Part shown: positions 1 to 8,495 of the stretch, in pieces
Layout: every line of letters begins with the position of its first letter
How positions within the stretch are numbered: position 1 is the stretch's first letter
Assembly (NCBI RefSeq): GCF_007970465.1
Contig: NZ_CP042429.1
Coordinates: 434,001 to 498,000, forward strand
Source of the DNA: Corynebacterium nuruki S6-4
Lineage (GTDB): Bacteria > Actinomycetota > Actinomycetes > Mycobacteriales > Mycobacteriaceae
Reading direction: 5' to 3'
Length of the DNA stretch: 64,000 nt
The notes under the pieces: generated by a model
The model's database searches: none
The model's input: the letters and a program-made list of their open reading frames with translations, nothing else
Told to the model about the DNA's origin: nothing
Translations under genes and position numbers: made by a program

Positions 1-579
1 GCGGTCCACCGCTACCACGTCCCCAACGTACTGACCACGGTCCGTATCGTCCTCATCCCGTTCTTCGTCTGGCTGCTGGTCGCGGCGGGTCCGCTCGACG
101 GCGACCGCGAACTCCACGACGGGCTGCGCTGGTGGGCGCTGCTGGCCTTCGCCGCACTGATGATGACCGACCAGCTGGACGGCTTCCTCGCCCGGCGCTA
201 CGAGGTGATCACCGACTACGGCAAACTCGCTGACCCGGTCGCGGACAAGGCCCTCATGATCTCCGCGATGGTCACCCTGAACATCCTCGGTGACCTGTGG
301 TGGTGGGTCACGGTCGTCATCGTGGTGCGTGAACTCGGTATCACCGTCTGGCGGATGATCCTGGCCCGCCGCGGCAAGGTGGTGCCCGCCTCCAAGGGCG
401 GAAAGCTCAAGACCCTGCTGCAGACCTTCGCGGTGGGCATGGTCATCGCGCCGCTGCCGGGCTGGACCGACTGGATCACCCTCGTCCTGGTGCTCGCCGC
501 CGTTGTCGTCACCGTCGTCACCGGTGCCCAGTACCTGCTGGACTCGCGGAACCGGCCGGAGGTCGGGGCTCAGGCATGA
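1..579 (+). CDS. pgsA: CDP-diacylglycerol-glycerol-3-phosphate 3-phosphatidyltransferase (5' end missing)
   Basis: Makes phosphatidylglycerol phosphate at the inner membrane. The gene is open from the first base, so its start lies before the window; 192 codons are visible. The CDP-alcohol phosphotransferase signature D-x2-DG-x2-AR-x8-G-x3-D-x3-D is complete at visible residues 57-82 (DQLDGFLAR, then G74, D78, D82). Hydrophobic helices lie on both sides. The stop overlaps the cinA start as ATGA, which suggests translational coupling. A pgsA-type gene before clgR and pspA is the order known in Mycobacterium (pgsA3). The exact lipid product is inferred from the family. Confidence 0.9.
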   Translation, partial: AVHRYHVPNVLTTVRIVLIPFFVWLLVAAGPLDGDRELHDGLRWWALLAFAALMMTDQLDGFLARRYEVITDYGKLADPVADKALMISAMVTLNILGDLWWWVTVVIVVRELGITVWRMILARRGKVVPASKGGKLKTLLQTFAVGMVIAPLPGWTDWITLVLVLAAVVVTVVTGAQYLLDSRNRPEVGAQA

Positions 580-1169
580 CCGGCCACGGATTCCGTCAGG
601 CGGAGACGAGCGCGGACACCACCGGTACCGGCCGGCAGGTGGCGGCCGACCTCGTCGCGACCGCCGGTGCCGCGGGTGTCACCGTCGCCACCGCGGAATC
701 ACTGACCGCCGGACTGCTCGCCGCCACGGTGGCGGAGATCCCGGGTGCGTCCGCTGTGCTGCGCGGCGGCCTCATCGTCTACGCCACCGAACTCAAGCAC
801 GACCTCGCCGGGGTGGACGCCACCCTGCTTGCCCGCCGTGGCCCGGTGGACCCCGAGGTCGCCGGTCAGCTCGCCCGGGGGACGGCACAGCGGTGCGGCG
901 CGGATCTCGGGGTCGGGGTCACCGGCGTGGCCGGCCCGGACAGTCAGGACGGGCACCCGGTCGGGGAGGTGTGGATCGGAGTCTGGTCCGCACGTCTGGA
1001 CGCCGGGGTACCGCGGGTGGCCGCCCTGGATGACCGCTGGCAGTCGGCGGCCGGGGGTACGGACGAGGCGGTCCGCTCCGCGGTACGGCGGGCGACCGTC
1101 GACCAGGCGCTGGAGGAACTGCTCACCGCGGTCGGCGCGCTGCAGCCCGGGGGCGCCTGCCGGGAATGA
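576..1169 (+). CDS. cinA: CinA C-terminal domain protein (PncC-type nicotinamide-nucleotide amidohydrolase)
   Basis: A single CinA C-terminal domain of 197 residues, without the N-terminal MoCF-like domain of long CinA proteins. Family members with only this domain deamidate nicotinamide mononucleotide in pyridine nucleotide salvage. The diagnostic motifs ATAESLTAG near the N terminus and GVTGVAGPD in the middle are present. The ATG overlaps the pgsA stop by 4 nt. A stem-loop follows at 1160-1187 and may end the pgsA-cinA transcript. The symbol follows corynebacterial usage; pncC would fit the chemistry. Confidence 0.88.
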   Translation: MTGHGFRQAETSADTTGTGRQVAADLVATAGAAGVTVATAESLTAGLLAATVAEIPGASAVLRGGLIVYATELKHDLAGVDATLLARRGPVDPEVAGQLARGTAQRCGADLGVGVTGVAGPDSQDGHPVGEVWIGVWSARLDAGVPRVAALDDRWQSAAGGTDEAVRSAVRRATVDQALEELLTAVGALQPGGACRE

Positions 1170-1187
1170 CCGGCCCGGTGTTCCCGG
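1160..1187 (+). terminator. Stem-loop after cinA
   Basis: CCGGGAA and TTCCCGG arms enclose a second small stem (ACCG/CGGT) and the cinA stop codon. There is no T-run, as is usual in this GC-rich genome, so termination is an inference. Confidence 0.45.
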
Positions 1188-1265
1188 GACCGGTCCCCGG
1201 ACAGTTTCCGGAATGCGGTCGTCACATGCCTGTGACATGCGACGGAGCTCAGTCGGGTAAACTCG

Positions 1266-1292
1266 GGGAACATAACCGCCCCCTCAGCCGTT
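1266..1292 (+). promoter_or_regulatory. ECF-type (SigE/SigH-like) promoter of clgR
   Basis: GGGAAC at 1266-1271, a 17 bp spacer and CGTT at 1289-1292 match the actinobacterial extracytoplasmic/heat sigma consensus. A vegetative -10-like TAAACT lies at 1258-1263. A transcript from the ECF promoter would begin within a few bases of the ATG at 1303, while one from the vegetative site would include the GGAGG ribosome site at 1293-1297. The same spacing occurs before sigB. Confidence 0.65.
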
Positions 1293-1302
1293 GGAGGTTG
1301 TG

Positions 1303-1716
1303 ATGGCCAAGAACACGACGCTACTCGAGAAAAGGCACCCGGGGAACGCTGAGCAGGCTCAGCACCCCGAGGTGTTCCGCACTGCCGGTACCACTGCCCC
1401 GGTGGCGGAACCCCTGCTGCGCGAGGCACTGGGGGCGACGCTGCGTGGGCTCCGGGAGGACGCCCACCGGTCGCTGCGCGACCTGGCGGACCAGGCGAAG
1501 GTCAGCCCCGGGTATCTCTCCGAGCTGGAACGCGGTCGCAAGGAGGTCTCCTCGGAACTGCTGGCGAGCATCTGCCATGCTCTCGGCGTGCAGGTGTCCC
1601 GGGTGATCCTCGAAGCGGCCGAGATGATGGCGTTCGATGCCGCTGCAGCGCAACTCGCCGCTCATCTCGACGAGGGTGGTCGCCCTGATATACTTTCGCC
1701 CGTCTCGCCTGCGTGA
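1303..1716 (+). CDS. clgR: ClgR-type XRE-family transcriptional regulator
   Basis: A 137-residue protein with a Cro/CI-type helix-turn-helix at about residues 56-80 ([20 protein letters not shown]). In Corynebacterium and Mycobacterium ClgR activates clp protease and other proteostasis genes and is itself unstable. The ATG at 1303 is preferred to upstream TTG and GTG codons because GGAGG at 1293-1297 is correctly spaced from it. Neighbours support the call: pgsA and cinA before it and pspA after it, as in mycobacteria where clgR-pspA forms a membrane-stress operon under SigE. An ECF-type promoter lies directly upstream. Confidence 0.88.
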   Translation: MAKNTTLLEKRHPGNAEQAQHPEVFRTAGTTAPVAEPLLREALGATLRGLREDAHRSLRDLADQAKVSPGYLSELERGRKEVSSELLASICHALGVQVSRVILEAAEMMAFDAAAAQLAAHLDEGGRPDILSPVSPA

Positions 1717-1759
1717 CGACCCGCCGCAGCATCCGAACCTCTAGGAGAGCACAAGACCC

Positions 1760-2623
1760 ATGGCTAACCCGTTCAGCAAGGGCTGGAAATATCTGATGGC
1801 CCTGTTCGACTCGAAGATCGAGGAGAACGCGGATCCGAAGATCCAGATCGAGCAGGCGATCCAGGAGGCGCAGAACCAGCATCGCCAGCTCTCCCAGCAG
1901 GCGGCCGCCGTGATCGGCAACCAGCGGCAGATCGAGATGAAGCTGAACCGTCAGCTCGCCGAGATCGAGAAACTGCAGGCGAACACGAAGCAGGCGCTGA
2001 CGCTGGCGGACAAGGCCCGCGCCGACGGCGACGCGCAGAAGGCCACCGAATACGAGAATGCCGCGGAGGCCTTCGCCGCACAGCTGGTGACCGGCGAGCA
2101 GTCGGTGGAGGACCTCAAGACGCTCCATGACCAGGCTCTCCAGCAGGCTGCCCAGGCGAAGAAGGCGGTGGAGCGCAATGCGATGCAGCTCCAGCAGAAG
2201 ACCGCCGAGCGCACGAAGCTGCTCAGTCAGCTGGAGCAGGCCAAGATGCAGGAGAAGGTCGCCGAGTCCCTGCAGTCGATGAACCAGGTGACCGACGGCA
2301 GCTCCCCGAACCTGGACCAGGTGCGGGAGAAGATCGAGCGCCGGTACTCCAACGCGCTCGGTCAGGCCGAACTCGCCGAGAACTCGGTGCAGAACCGGAT
2401 GGTGGAGGTGCAGCAGGCCGGGGTGCAGATGGCCGGGCACTCCCGCCTCGAGCAGCTGCGTGCCGAGATGAACGGTGGGCAGCAGGGTGGTCCGGCCGCG
2501 GTGGCCGGCGGCGCTGCGAAGGCCATCGACGGGCAGGCGCAGCCGGACGCGGCCCAGCCCACGGCGCAGAATGTCAGTGCGGACGCCGTCGCCGAGAAGA
2601 TGCGGCAGCTCCGGGGGGAGTAG
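1760..2623 (+). CDS. pspA: PspA/IM30 family membrane-stress protein
   Basis: PspA-type proteins coat and stabilise the stressed cytoplasmic membrane as ESCRT-III-like assemblies. The 287 residues are mostly heptad-rich coiled coil with runs of Q, E, K and A from about residue 20 to 220, followed by a Gly/Ala/Gln-rich tail. The start [12 protein letters not shown] is the amphipathic N-terminal helix expected for membrane binding. A ribosome site (AGGAGAG) precedes the ATG. The gene lies 43 bp after clgR and is probably co-transcribed, which suggests ClgR and ECF-sigma control. The stop is followed by a CTGTAC/CCCCGGGG motif shared with other genes here. Confidence 0.92.
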   Translation: MANPFSKGWKYLMALFDSKIEENADPKIQIEQAIQEAQNQHRQLSQQAAAVIGNQRQIEMKLNRQLAEIEKLQANTKQALTLADKARADGDAQKATEYENAAEAFAAQLVTGEQSVEDLKTLHDQALQQAAQAKKAVERNAMQLQQKTAERTKLLSQLEQAKMQEKVAESLQSMNQVTDGSSPNLDQVREKIERRYSNALGQAELAENSVQNRMVEVQQAGVQMAGHSRLEQLRAEMNGGQQGGPAAVAGGAAKAIDGQAQPDAAQPTAQNVSADAVAEKMRQLRGE

Positions 2624-2639
2624 CTGTACGTCCCCGGGG

Positions 2640-3269
2640 TCAGTCGGCCGCGCCGCGGGCCCGCAGGGCGTCCGAGATGCCACGGGCCCGCAGGATGGTG
2701 CGGACGACGACGGGGACACCGAAGGCGGTGAGGGACAGGCCCGCGGCACGGGAGCCGCGGGCCTTTCTCGCGTCGAGGACCTCACCGACCATCTGCACCT
2801 GCAGGGGGATGAGCCGGATGGTGAGGGTCAGGGCGAGACTGACGGCCTCGACCGGAACACCGAACCGTCCCAGCGGCCGCAGCATCCGGTCGAAACCCGC
2901 CATCATCGCCGAGACCCGGGTGGTGAGGGTGAGCAGGACGGCGGCGGAGACGGCGGCGAGGAGGACGAGGACGGTGGACAGGGCGTCCTGCCAGGTGCTC
3001 CGCCACCACAGCAGCAGACCGACGAAGACGAGGATCGGCACCGGGCCGGTGAGCTGACGTGCCAGGACACGCAGCGGCACCCTGGCCAGCAGTGCGACGA
3101 AGACCACGACGGCGATGCTGACCAGCCCGCCGACCCAGGTGTCGACGACGATCGCGGTGGTGACGAGAAATACGGCGAGGACGGTGAGCTTCGCCCACAC
3201 CGGTGCCCGGTGGACTGGCGAGGTGCCGGGGACGTACAGACCCAGCGGGACGCGGTCGGCCCGGATCAT
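2640..3269 (-). CDS. bioN: Energy-coupling factor transporter transmembrane subunit BioN (EcfT)
   Basis: The T component that couples ATP hydrolysis by BioM to the biotin-binding BioY subunit. The 209 residues hold about five membrane segments, for example around residues 29-62, 73-88 and 95-115, and two Ala-Arg-Gly type coupling signatures (KARG near 165 and RARG near the C terminus). Last gene of bioY-bioM-bioN, overlapping bioM by 4 nt. Its stop lies 16 bp from the convergent pspA stop. Confidence 0.88.
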   Translation of the reverse strand: MIRADRVPLGLYVPGTSPVHRAPVWAKLTVLAVFLVTTAIVVDTWVGGLVSIAVVVFVALLARVPLRVLARQLTGPVPILVFVGLLLWWRSTWQDALSTVLVLLAAVSAAVLLTLTTRVSAMMAGFDRMLRPLGRFGVPVEAVSLALTLTIRLIPLQVQMVGEVLDARKARGSRAAGLSLTAFGVPVVVRTILRARGISDALRARGAAD

Positions 3270-3949
3270 GCGACGGCCATCCTCTCGACGTAGGAGGCGA
3301 TGACGTCCGCCGGGGCTCCGTCGTCGATGACGCGGCCGCCGGAGATGCAGAGCGTCCGGTCGGCGTCCGCGGCGAGCTCGAGATCATGGGTGACGACGAT
3401 GAGCTGCTGCGGGAGGGCGTCGAAGCGGCGGCGCAGCCGGTTGCGGTTGACGAGGTCGAGCAGTCCGGTGGGCTCGTCGGCGACGATGAGTGAGGGGTCC
3501 AGGGCGGTGACGGACGCCAGGGCGAGCATCTGTTTCTCCCCGCCGGAGAGCAGGTGGGGGGACTGGTCGCCGCGTCCGGCGAGGCCGACGGCGGCGAGCG
3601 CGTCCTCGACCGCCTGTGCGGTCGCCGCCCGGGACAGTCCGGTGCCGCGCAGCGAGAAGGCGACGTCCTCGGCGACGGTCGGCATGATGATCTGGTTGTC
3701 GGGGTCGGAGAAGAGGAACCCGACGCGCTGTCGGACCTTGCGGCCCTTCTTCGCGACGTCCAGGCCGTCGACGTGGACCTGTCCGCCGGTGAGGTCGGTC
3801 AGTCCGTTGATGAGGCGGATGAAGGTGGATTTCCCGCTGCCGTTGGCCCCGATGATGCTGATGCGGTGTTCGGCGAGCGTGCAGCTCGTCGGGTGGAGGA
3901 TGGTGCGGTCGTCGGTGACGACGGTCGCACGGTCGAACTGCACGGTCAT
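3266..3949 (-). CDS. bioM: Biotin ECF transporter ATPase BioM
   Basis: ABC ATPase of the biotin importer, 227 residues. All ABC motifs are visible: Walker A GANGSGKST near residue 34, signature LSGGEKQ, Walker B LIVADEPTG and the switch histidine in VVTHD. It is short and of the EcfA type. The ATG directly follows the bioY stop (TAG|ATG) and its end overlaps bioN by 4 nt, so the three genes are translated as one operon from the bioY promoter. Confidence 0.92.
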   Translation of the reverse strand: MTVQFDRATVVTDDRTILHPTSCTLAEHRISIIGANGSGKSTFIRLINGLTDLTGGQVHVDGLDVAKKGRKVRQRVGFLFSDPDNQIIMPTVAEDVAFSLRGTGLSRAATAQAVEDALAAVGLAGRGDQSPHLLSGGEKQMLALASVTALDPSLIVADEPTGLLDLVNRNRLRRRFDALPQQLIVVTHDLELAADADRTLCISGGRVIDDGAPADVIASYVERMAVA

Positions 3950-4621
3950 CTAGATCGCCCGGGTCGGGGTGCCGGCGGTCGCGGGGGCGCCGGTCGCCGT
4001 GCTGGCGGTGGTGGCTGCGGTGGAGCGCCGGGGCCGCAGGTCCGGGATCGCGCGCAGGACGGCGGTGGCGATGACGGCGGCGACGACGACCTTGATGACG
4101 TCTCCGGGGATGAAGGGGCCGTTGGAGGCGAGCGCGGCGCCGAAGTCCATGCCGGTGCGGACCATGAGCCCGACGGATCCGCACAGGTACTGCACCAGGA
4201 CGCCGATGAGGCCGGCGACGGTGAACCAGGCGGTGAGCAGGGCGGGGTTCCCGGCGACCCGGGGGATGCGGGAGCTGAGGTCGCAGAGTGCCCCGACGAG
4301 GAAGCCGACGACGGCGTAGCCCACGATGTAGCCGACGGTGGGCCCGGAGACCGCGGAGAGGGCGGGGGTCCAGCCGGCCATGTTCGGGACGCCGAGGAAG
4401 CCGACCCCGAGGAACAGGAGGACGGCGAGGCCGCCGCGGCGCCAGCCGAGGATCATGGTGGCCAGGGCGATGCCCATGTTCTGCAGGACGATCGGGACGC
4501 CCGCGCCGCCGACTGGGACGGAGACACCGCCGAGGACGATGATGAGGGCCGCGAACGCGGCGATGACGGCGATGTCACCGGCCCGGACGCCGGTGGGGTT
4601 TCCTGCGGATCGTTTTGTCAT
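3950..4621 (-). CDS. bioY: Biotin-binding substrate subunit BioY
   Basis: S component of the biotin ECF transporter, 223 residues and about six membrane helices. The BioY pattern is seen: an N-terminal hydrophobic block with GGVSVPVGGAGVP and a GWRRGG loop, a middle segment with GPTVGYIVGY, and a C-terminal Pro-Gly segment (NGPFIPGDVIK). First gene of bioYMN. The ATG lies 7 nt after a -10 box, so the mRNA is probably leaderless, and a BioQ-like operator overlaps the -35 region. Corynebacteria commonly cannot make biotin completely, so uptake is central. Confidence 0.93.
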   Translation of the reverse strand: MTKRSAGNPTGVRAGDIAVIAAFAALIIVLGGVSVPVGGAGVPIVLQNMGIALATMILGWRRGGLAVLLFLGVGFLGVPNMAGWTPALSAVSGPTVGYIVGYAVVGFLVGALCDLSSRIPRVAGNPALLTAWFTVAGLIGVLVQYLCGSVGLMVRTGMDFGAALASNGPFIPGDVIKVVVAAVIATAVLRAIPDLRPRRSTAATTASTATGAPATAGTPTRAI

Positions 4622-4628
4622 GGGCAGT

Positions 4629-4657
4629 AGTGTAGATCCTTACTGTACGGTGTTCAA
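4629..4657 (-). promoter_or_regulatory. bioYMN promoter with BioQ-like operator
   Basis: On the minus strand, -35 TTGAAC (4652-4657), a 17 bp spacer and -10 TACACT (4629-4634) lie 7 nt before the bioY ATG. The near-palindrome TGAACACCGTACA (4644-4656) overlaps the -35 and spacer and resembles the reported corynebacterial BioQ site TGAAC-N3-GTTAC. Confidence 0.7.
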
Positions 4658-4681
4658 TTCGGGGTGGGTGCGGCTCGGAGG

Positions 4682-4687
4682 TAGGCT
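4682..4687 (+). promoter_or_regulatory. -10 box of the DUF3046 gene (leaderless)
   Basis: TAGGCT lies 8 nt before the ATG at 4696, leaving no room for a leader or ribosome site. Confidence 0.5.
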
Positions 4688-4695
4688 GGGGCACC

Positions 4696-4902
4696 ATGCG
4701 ACGTACGGAATTCGACCGGCTGGTCACGGGGGAGTTCGGCGACGCCTTCGGCAGCTGGATCGCCGGCTCCCATGTCCTGTCCGCCTTCGGCGCGACCGCC
4801 GGGGAACTGGTGGAACGCGGCGCTGACCTCCGGGAGGTCTGGTGGGCGCTGTGCGACGATTTCGACGTCCCGGAGGACCGTCGGCTCGGTGCGGACGAAT
4901 GA
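4696..4902 (+). CDS. DUF3046 family protein
   Basis: A 68-residue protein of unknown function. It shows the DUF3046 pattern: an aromatic-rich start (FGDAFGSWIAGSHVLSAFG), then the conserved REVWWALCDDFDVPEDRR. A DUF3046 gene just before recA is the arrangement in mycobacteria (Rv2738c). No membrane or export signal. The start is set by a -10 box 8 nt upstream. Whether it acts with RecA is not known; the recA promoter lies just after this gene. Confidence 0.8.
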   Translation: MRRTEFDRLVTGEFGDAFGSWIAGSHVLSAFGATAGELVERGADLREVWWALCDDFDVPEDRRLGADE

Positions 4903-4904
4903 TC

Positions 4905-4934
4905 TCGACATTCGAACAGTCGTTCGTGTACAGT
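4905..4934 (+). promoter_or_regulatory. recA promoter with SOS (LexA) box
   Basis: -35 TCGACA (4905-4910), an 18 bp spacer and -10 TACAGT (4929-4934). The LexA box TCGAACAGTCGTTCGT (4912-4927) fills the spacer and matches the actinobacterial consensus TCGAAC-N4-GTTCGA except for its last base. The leader to the recA ATG is about 110 nt. Confidence 0.85.
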
Positions 4935-5051
4935 GGCCGGTGTCCGACGGCCACGGTAGAACGACGGGGAACCAACGGACGCGCAGGAGCGTCTATCCGG
5001 TGAATCACCGGGAACTACACGGCGTGACCACCACGAAAGCGAGAGAACATC

Positions 5052-6206
5052 ATGGCTGCTAAGAAGAAGAGTTCCGCATCGGGCGGTAACGACAGGCAGA
5101 AGGCCCTCGATCTGGCCATGGCGCAGATCGAGAAGGACTTCGGCAAGGGCGCCGTCATGCGTCTGGGGGATGACGACCGGCCACCGATGCGTGTGATCTC
5201 CTCGGGGAATATCGCGATCAACGTCGCGCTCGGCATCGGCGGGTTCCCGCGGGGCCGTGTCGTCGAGATCTACGGTCCGGAGTCCTCGGGTAAGACCACG
5301 GTGGCGCTCCACGCGGTCGCCGAGGCACAGAAGGGCGGCGGTATCGCCGCCTTCATCGACGCGGAGCACGCCCTCGACCCCGAGTACGCCAAGAAGCTCG
5401 GCGTGGACACGGACAACCTCCTCGTCTCCCAGCCGGACACCGGCGAGCAGGCACTCGAGATCGCCGACATGCTCGTCCGGTCGGGTGCGGTCGACATCAT
5501 CGTGGTGGACTCGGTCGCGGCGCTGACCCCGAAGGCGGAGATCGAGGGGGAGATGGGCGACAGCCACGTCGGTCTGCAGGCCCGCCTCATGAGCCAGGCG
5601 CTGCGCAAGATGACCGGTGCGCTCAGCCAGACCGGCACCACCGCCATCTTCATCAACCAGCTCCGCGAGAAGATCGGCGTGATGTTCGGTTCGCCGGAGA
5701 CGACGACCGGCGGTAAGGCACTGAAGTTCTACGCTTCTGTCCGCTGTGACATCCGCCGGATCCAGACCCTCAAGGACGGGCAGGACGCGGTCGGTAACCG
5801 GACCAAGATGAAGATCGTCAAGAACAAGGTCTCGCCGCCGTTCAAGATCGCCGAGTTCGATGTCCTCTACGGCCAGGGCATCTCCCGGGAAGGGTCGATC
5901 ATCGACCTGGGCGTGGACAACGGACTGATCAAGAAGTCCGGATCCTGGTACACCTACAAGGGCGACCAGCTGGGGCAGGGCAAGGAGAAGGCCCGTGAGT
6001 TCCTCAAGGAGAACCCGGACCTGTCCTCGGAGATCGAGGATCTCATCATGCAGGAACTGCACGTCGGCCCCTACGCCGGCAAGCAGGCCGAGCCGGAGGA
6101 GGACGCGGCGGAGGATGCCGCAGGTCTCGCCGCCGTCGCCAACGGCGTCCCGGAGGACGCGCCGATCGGTGTGGTGCCGACCTTCGACGACGAGGACGAC
6201 GACTAG
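5052..6206 (+). CDS. recA: Recombinase RecA
   Basis: DNA-dependent ATPase for homologous pairing and for triggering LexA self-cleavage. It has 384 residues, with Walker A GPESSGKT at 75-82, Walker B ([10 protein letters not shown]), the MSQALRK segment and the [11 protein letters not shown] loop. An acidic C-terminal tail ends in DDEDDD. There is no intein, unlike M. tuberculosis RecA. Controlled by the LexA-box promoter upstream. recX follows after 3 nt. Confidence 0.98.
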   Translation: MAAKKKSSASGGNDRQKALDLAMAQIEKDFGKGAVMRLGDDDRPPMRVISSGNIAINVALGIGGFPRGRVVEIYGPESSGKTTVALHAVAEAQKGGGIAAFIDAEHALDPEYAKKLGVDTDNLLVSQPDTGEQALEIADMLVRSGAVDIIVVDSVAALTPKAEIEGEMGDSHVGLQARLMSQALRKMTGALSQTGTTAIFINQLREKIGVMFGSPETTTGGKALKFYASVRCDIRRIQTLKDGQDAVGNRTKMKIVKNKVSPPFKIAEFDVLYGQGISREGSIIDLGVDNGLIKKSGSWYTYKGDQLGQGKEKAREFLKENPDLSSEIEDLIMQELHVGPYAGKQAEPEEDAAEDAAGLAAVANGVPEDAPIGVVPTFDDEDDD

Positions 6207-6209
6207 ACC

Positions 6210-6827
6210 GTGCCGGGGGACGACACAGGCCGGACCGACCGCCTCGAGCGACTGCGCGCCGCCATCGAGGCGGTCCAGTCGGGCGGGGGAGAACCGCTCG
6301 TCGACGAACTGGCGGAGGAACGCCTCGCGCCGTTGACGGCGAAGGCGAACCGCCTCATCGAACAGCGGGACCGGTCCGTCGCCGAGCTGCGGCGCCGGCT
6401 CACCGACAGCCTCGACGAGGGCGACGATCCCGCCCTGGTGGAGGCGGTCATCGACCGCTGCCTGCGGGCCGGCATGCTCGATGACGCACGTTTCGCGCAC
6501 GAATGGGTCCGGCAGCGGGCGGCCAACCAACGCAAGTCGGTGGCCGTGCTGCGCCGCGAGCTCCGGGAGAAAGGCGTGGCGGCCCCGGTCATCGAGGAGG
6601 CGCTGGAACAGGTCTCCGAGGCCGACCAGGACCGGGTGCTCGGCGAGCTCGTGACGAAGAAGGCCGGCACGGTGAAAACCGTGCCGGCCGACCGGCGGGA
6701 CTACGACCGGGCGCTCCGACGGATCGTCGGGGTGGCGGCCCGCCGCGGATTCCCGCAGGGGCGCAGCCTCACCGCCGCGCGGCAGGCGCTGGACGCCCGC
6801 ATCGCCGAACTCGGCGGGGAGCGGTAG
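6210..6827 (+). CDS. recX: RecA regulatory protein RecX
   Basis: RecX caps RecA filaments and dampens recombination and SOS activity. The 205 residues contain the repeated three-helix pattern (DDARFAHEWVRQR followed by LRRELREKGV). It starts with GTG 3 nt after the recA stop, so it is co-transcribed. The coding region holds a perfect 12 bp stem with a GAAA loop at 6662-6689, which could reduce or interrupt recX expression relative to recA. Its TAG stop forms one foot of a small palindrome shared with the gluD stop. Confidence 0.93.
   Translation: MPGDDTGRTDRLERLRAAIEAVQSGGGEPLVDELAEERLAPLTAKANRLIEQRDRSVAELRRRLTDSLDEGDDPALVEAVIDRCLRAGMLDDARFAHEWVRQRAANQRKSVAVLRRELREKGVAAPVIEEALEQVSEADQDRVLGELVTKKAGTVKTVPADRRDYDRALRRIVGVAARRGFPQGRSLTAARQALDARIAELGGER
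6662..6689 (+). other. Perfect hairpin with GAAA tetraloop inside recX
   Basis: Two 12 nt arms (GGCCGGCACGGT and its exact complement) are separated by GAAA. A GNRA loop on an uninterrupted GC stem within a reading frame is unusual. It could act as an attenuator, RNase site or stabiliser; this is inferred from sequence only. Confidence 0.6.
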
Positions 6828-6841
6828 CCCGGCCCCCGGGG

Positions 6842-7786
6842 CTACTCGAAGTCGCCCTGGATGGGCTTGTACCCCTCATCGTGCGGGTCCACGATGGCGC
6901 CGTCCTTGGTCTCCAACCCACCCTGGGTCTTCTGGTGGGGGACCTTCGCCACGATGTTGCGGCGGGAGCGGCCGGCGCGGAGCTGGTACTCGATCCGCTC
7001 CGCGAGCTTCGTCAGCGCGTAGTTGATGATGATCATGATGGCCGCCACCACCAGCAGCGACGGCAGCATCGAGCTGTAGTACTCACCGAGCTGGCGTCCG
7101 CCACGGACGACCTCGACGAAGCCGATGGCGTAACCGAGCGCGGAATCCTTCAGGGCGATGACCATCTGCGAGATGATCGCCGGCAGCATGGCCGCGAACG
7201 CCTGCGGCAGTAGGATCTTGCGCATGGTGAGACCCCAGGACAGGCCCAGGGCCGCGGCCGCCTCCGACTGACCCTTCGGCAGCGACTCGATGCCGGACCG
7301 CAGGGTCTCGGCGATGACCGAACCGTTGTACATCGTCAGACCGAAGACGACGGCGGCGAAACCGAGCATGGTGGAGGGGAACACCGCGTACTCCGCGAAG
7401 AGTACGTAGGCGAACAGCATGAGCACCAGCACCGGGATCGAGCGGAAGAACTCCACGATCACGGTGCAGATCCACCGGATCGACCGGTGGGTGGAGAGAC
7501 GTCCGATGCCCAGCAGGGCACCGATGATGAGGGCGAGGATGATCGAGAAGATCGCTGCGACGACAGTGTTGAGCAGCCCGGGGAGGATATAGGTCGTCCA
7601 CGTGGTGCCGTAGAAGAAGATCTCCCACTTGTCGCCGTCGAGCTGTCCGCCGTCACCGAGCTTCCACAGCACACCGGCGAGGATGAGCAGCAGGACGATG
7701 ACGGTGATGACGGCGAGACCGAGGTTGACCTTCCGGGCGCGGGGGCCGGGGGCGTCGTAGAGGACGGTGGCGCGGGTATCGGACAT
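6842..7786 (-). CDS. gluD: Glutamate ABC transporter permease GluD
   Basis: Second membrane subunit of the GluABCD glutamate importer, 314 residues with about five helices. The permease EAA loop is visible ([12 protein letters not shown], then LPQAFA). The ATG at 7786 is chosen because it overlaps the gluC stop as TGATG; an upstream GTG at 7804 would overlap further. Last gene of the operon, ending 14 bp from recX. The C-terminal cytoplasmic extension (about 60 residues with RSRRN) is typical of corynebacterial GluD. Confidence 0.93.
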   Translation of the reverse strand: MSDTRATVLYDAPGPRARKVNLGLAVITVIVLLLILAGVLWKLGDGGQLDGDKWEIFFYGTTWTTYILPGLLNTVVAAIFSIILALIIGALLGIGRLSTHRSIRWICTVIVEFFRSIPVLVLMLFAYVLFAEYAVFPSTMLGFAAVVFGLTMYNGSVIAETLRSGIESLPKGQSEAAAALGLSWGLTMRKILLPQAFAAMLPAIISQMVIALKDSALGYAIGFVEVVRGGRQLGEYYSSMLPSLLVVAAIMIIINYALTKLAERIEYQLRAGRSRRNIVAKVPHQKTQGGLETKDGAIVDPHDEGYKPIQGDFE

Positions 7787-8487
7787 CAGCGCTTCACCGC
7801 CCAACGCTTGCCGGCCCAGCCGAAGAACAGACCGGTCGGGAGGGTGAGGATGATGAAGCCGACCGCGATGATCGCGAAGATGGCGAACATGTCACTGGCG
7901 TAGTTCTCCTGCATTGTCTTCATCAGCAGTGAGGCCTCCGCCACACCGATGACCGAGGCGATGGTCGTGTTCTTGATCAGGGCGATCAACGTGTTCCCCA
8001 GCGGGACGATGGAACCGCGGATGGCCTGCGGGAAGACCACGTAGCGGAAGTTCTGCATGAACGACATCCCGAGCGAGCGGGCGGCCTCGGCCTGTCCGAA
8101 GGGCACGGTGTTGATCCCCGATCGCAGGGACTCCGCCACGAAGGTGGAGGTGTAGACGATGAACGCCAGCACCGCCAGGCGGAAGTTCTGCTGCTCGATG
8201 AACTTGTTGCTGGAGTCCGAGGCGAGCAGCACGTTGAGGTTGTAGTAGAGGCCCAGCGACGCGATGAGGATGATCAGCGTCAGCGGGGTGTTACGGATGA
8301 TGGTCGTGTAGGCGTTGGCGACCGCACGGAGGATACCGACCGGGCACACCCTCATGGCGGTGAGGATGATGCCGAGGATCAGGGACCCGATCGCGGAATA
8401 GACCGAGAGCTTGATGGTCACCCAGAAGGCGGGCCACAGCTCAGGGCCCATATCGGACCAGAGTTCGGAACTCATGATGTGATGCAC
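7786..8487 (-). CDS. gluC: Glutamate ABC transporter permease GluC
   Basis: First membrane subunit of the polar amino acid type importer, 233 residues. Hydrophobic helices begin at about residue 16, and the EAA loop reads [12 protein letters not shown] followed by VVFPQAIR, which docks to GluA. It lies between gluB (8 bp upstream) and gluD (1 nt overlap). The AGG-rich sequence before its ATG provides a ribosome site. Confidence 0.94.
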   Translation of the reverse strand: MHHIMSSELWSDMGPELWPAFWVTIKLSVYSAIGSLILGIILTAMRVCPVGILRAVANAYTTIIRNTPLTLIILIASLGLYYNLNVLLASDSSNKFIEQQNFRLAVLAFIVYTSTFVAESLRSGINTVPFGQAEAARSLGMSFMQNFRYVVFPQAIRGSIVPLGNTLIALIKNTTIASVIGVAEASLLMKTMQENYASDMFAIFAIIAVGFIILTLPTGLFFGWAGKRWAVKR

Positions 8488-8495
8488 CTCCCTTT

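Noticed and set aside
5052..6206. Possible RecA intein as in M. tuberculosis
   Set aside because: The protein is 384 residues and continuous through all motifs, with no insert.
4575..6530. Long open frame antisense to recA (over 600 codons)
   Set aside because: It lies opposite recA and recX, has no ribosome site and its composition is that of the recA complement. Long antisense frames are expected in GC-rich DNA; similar ones oppose hflX, the helicases, hrpA and hemE.
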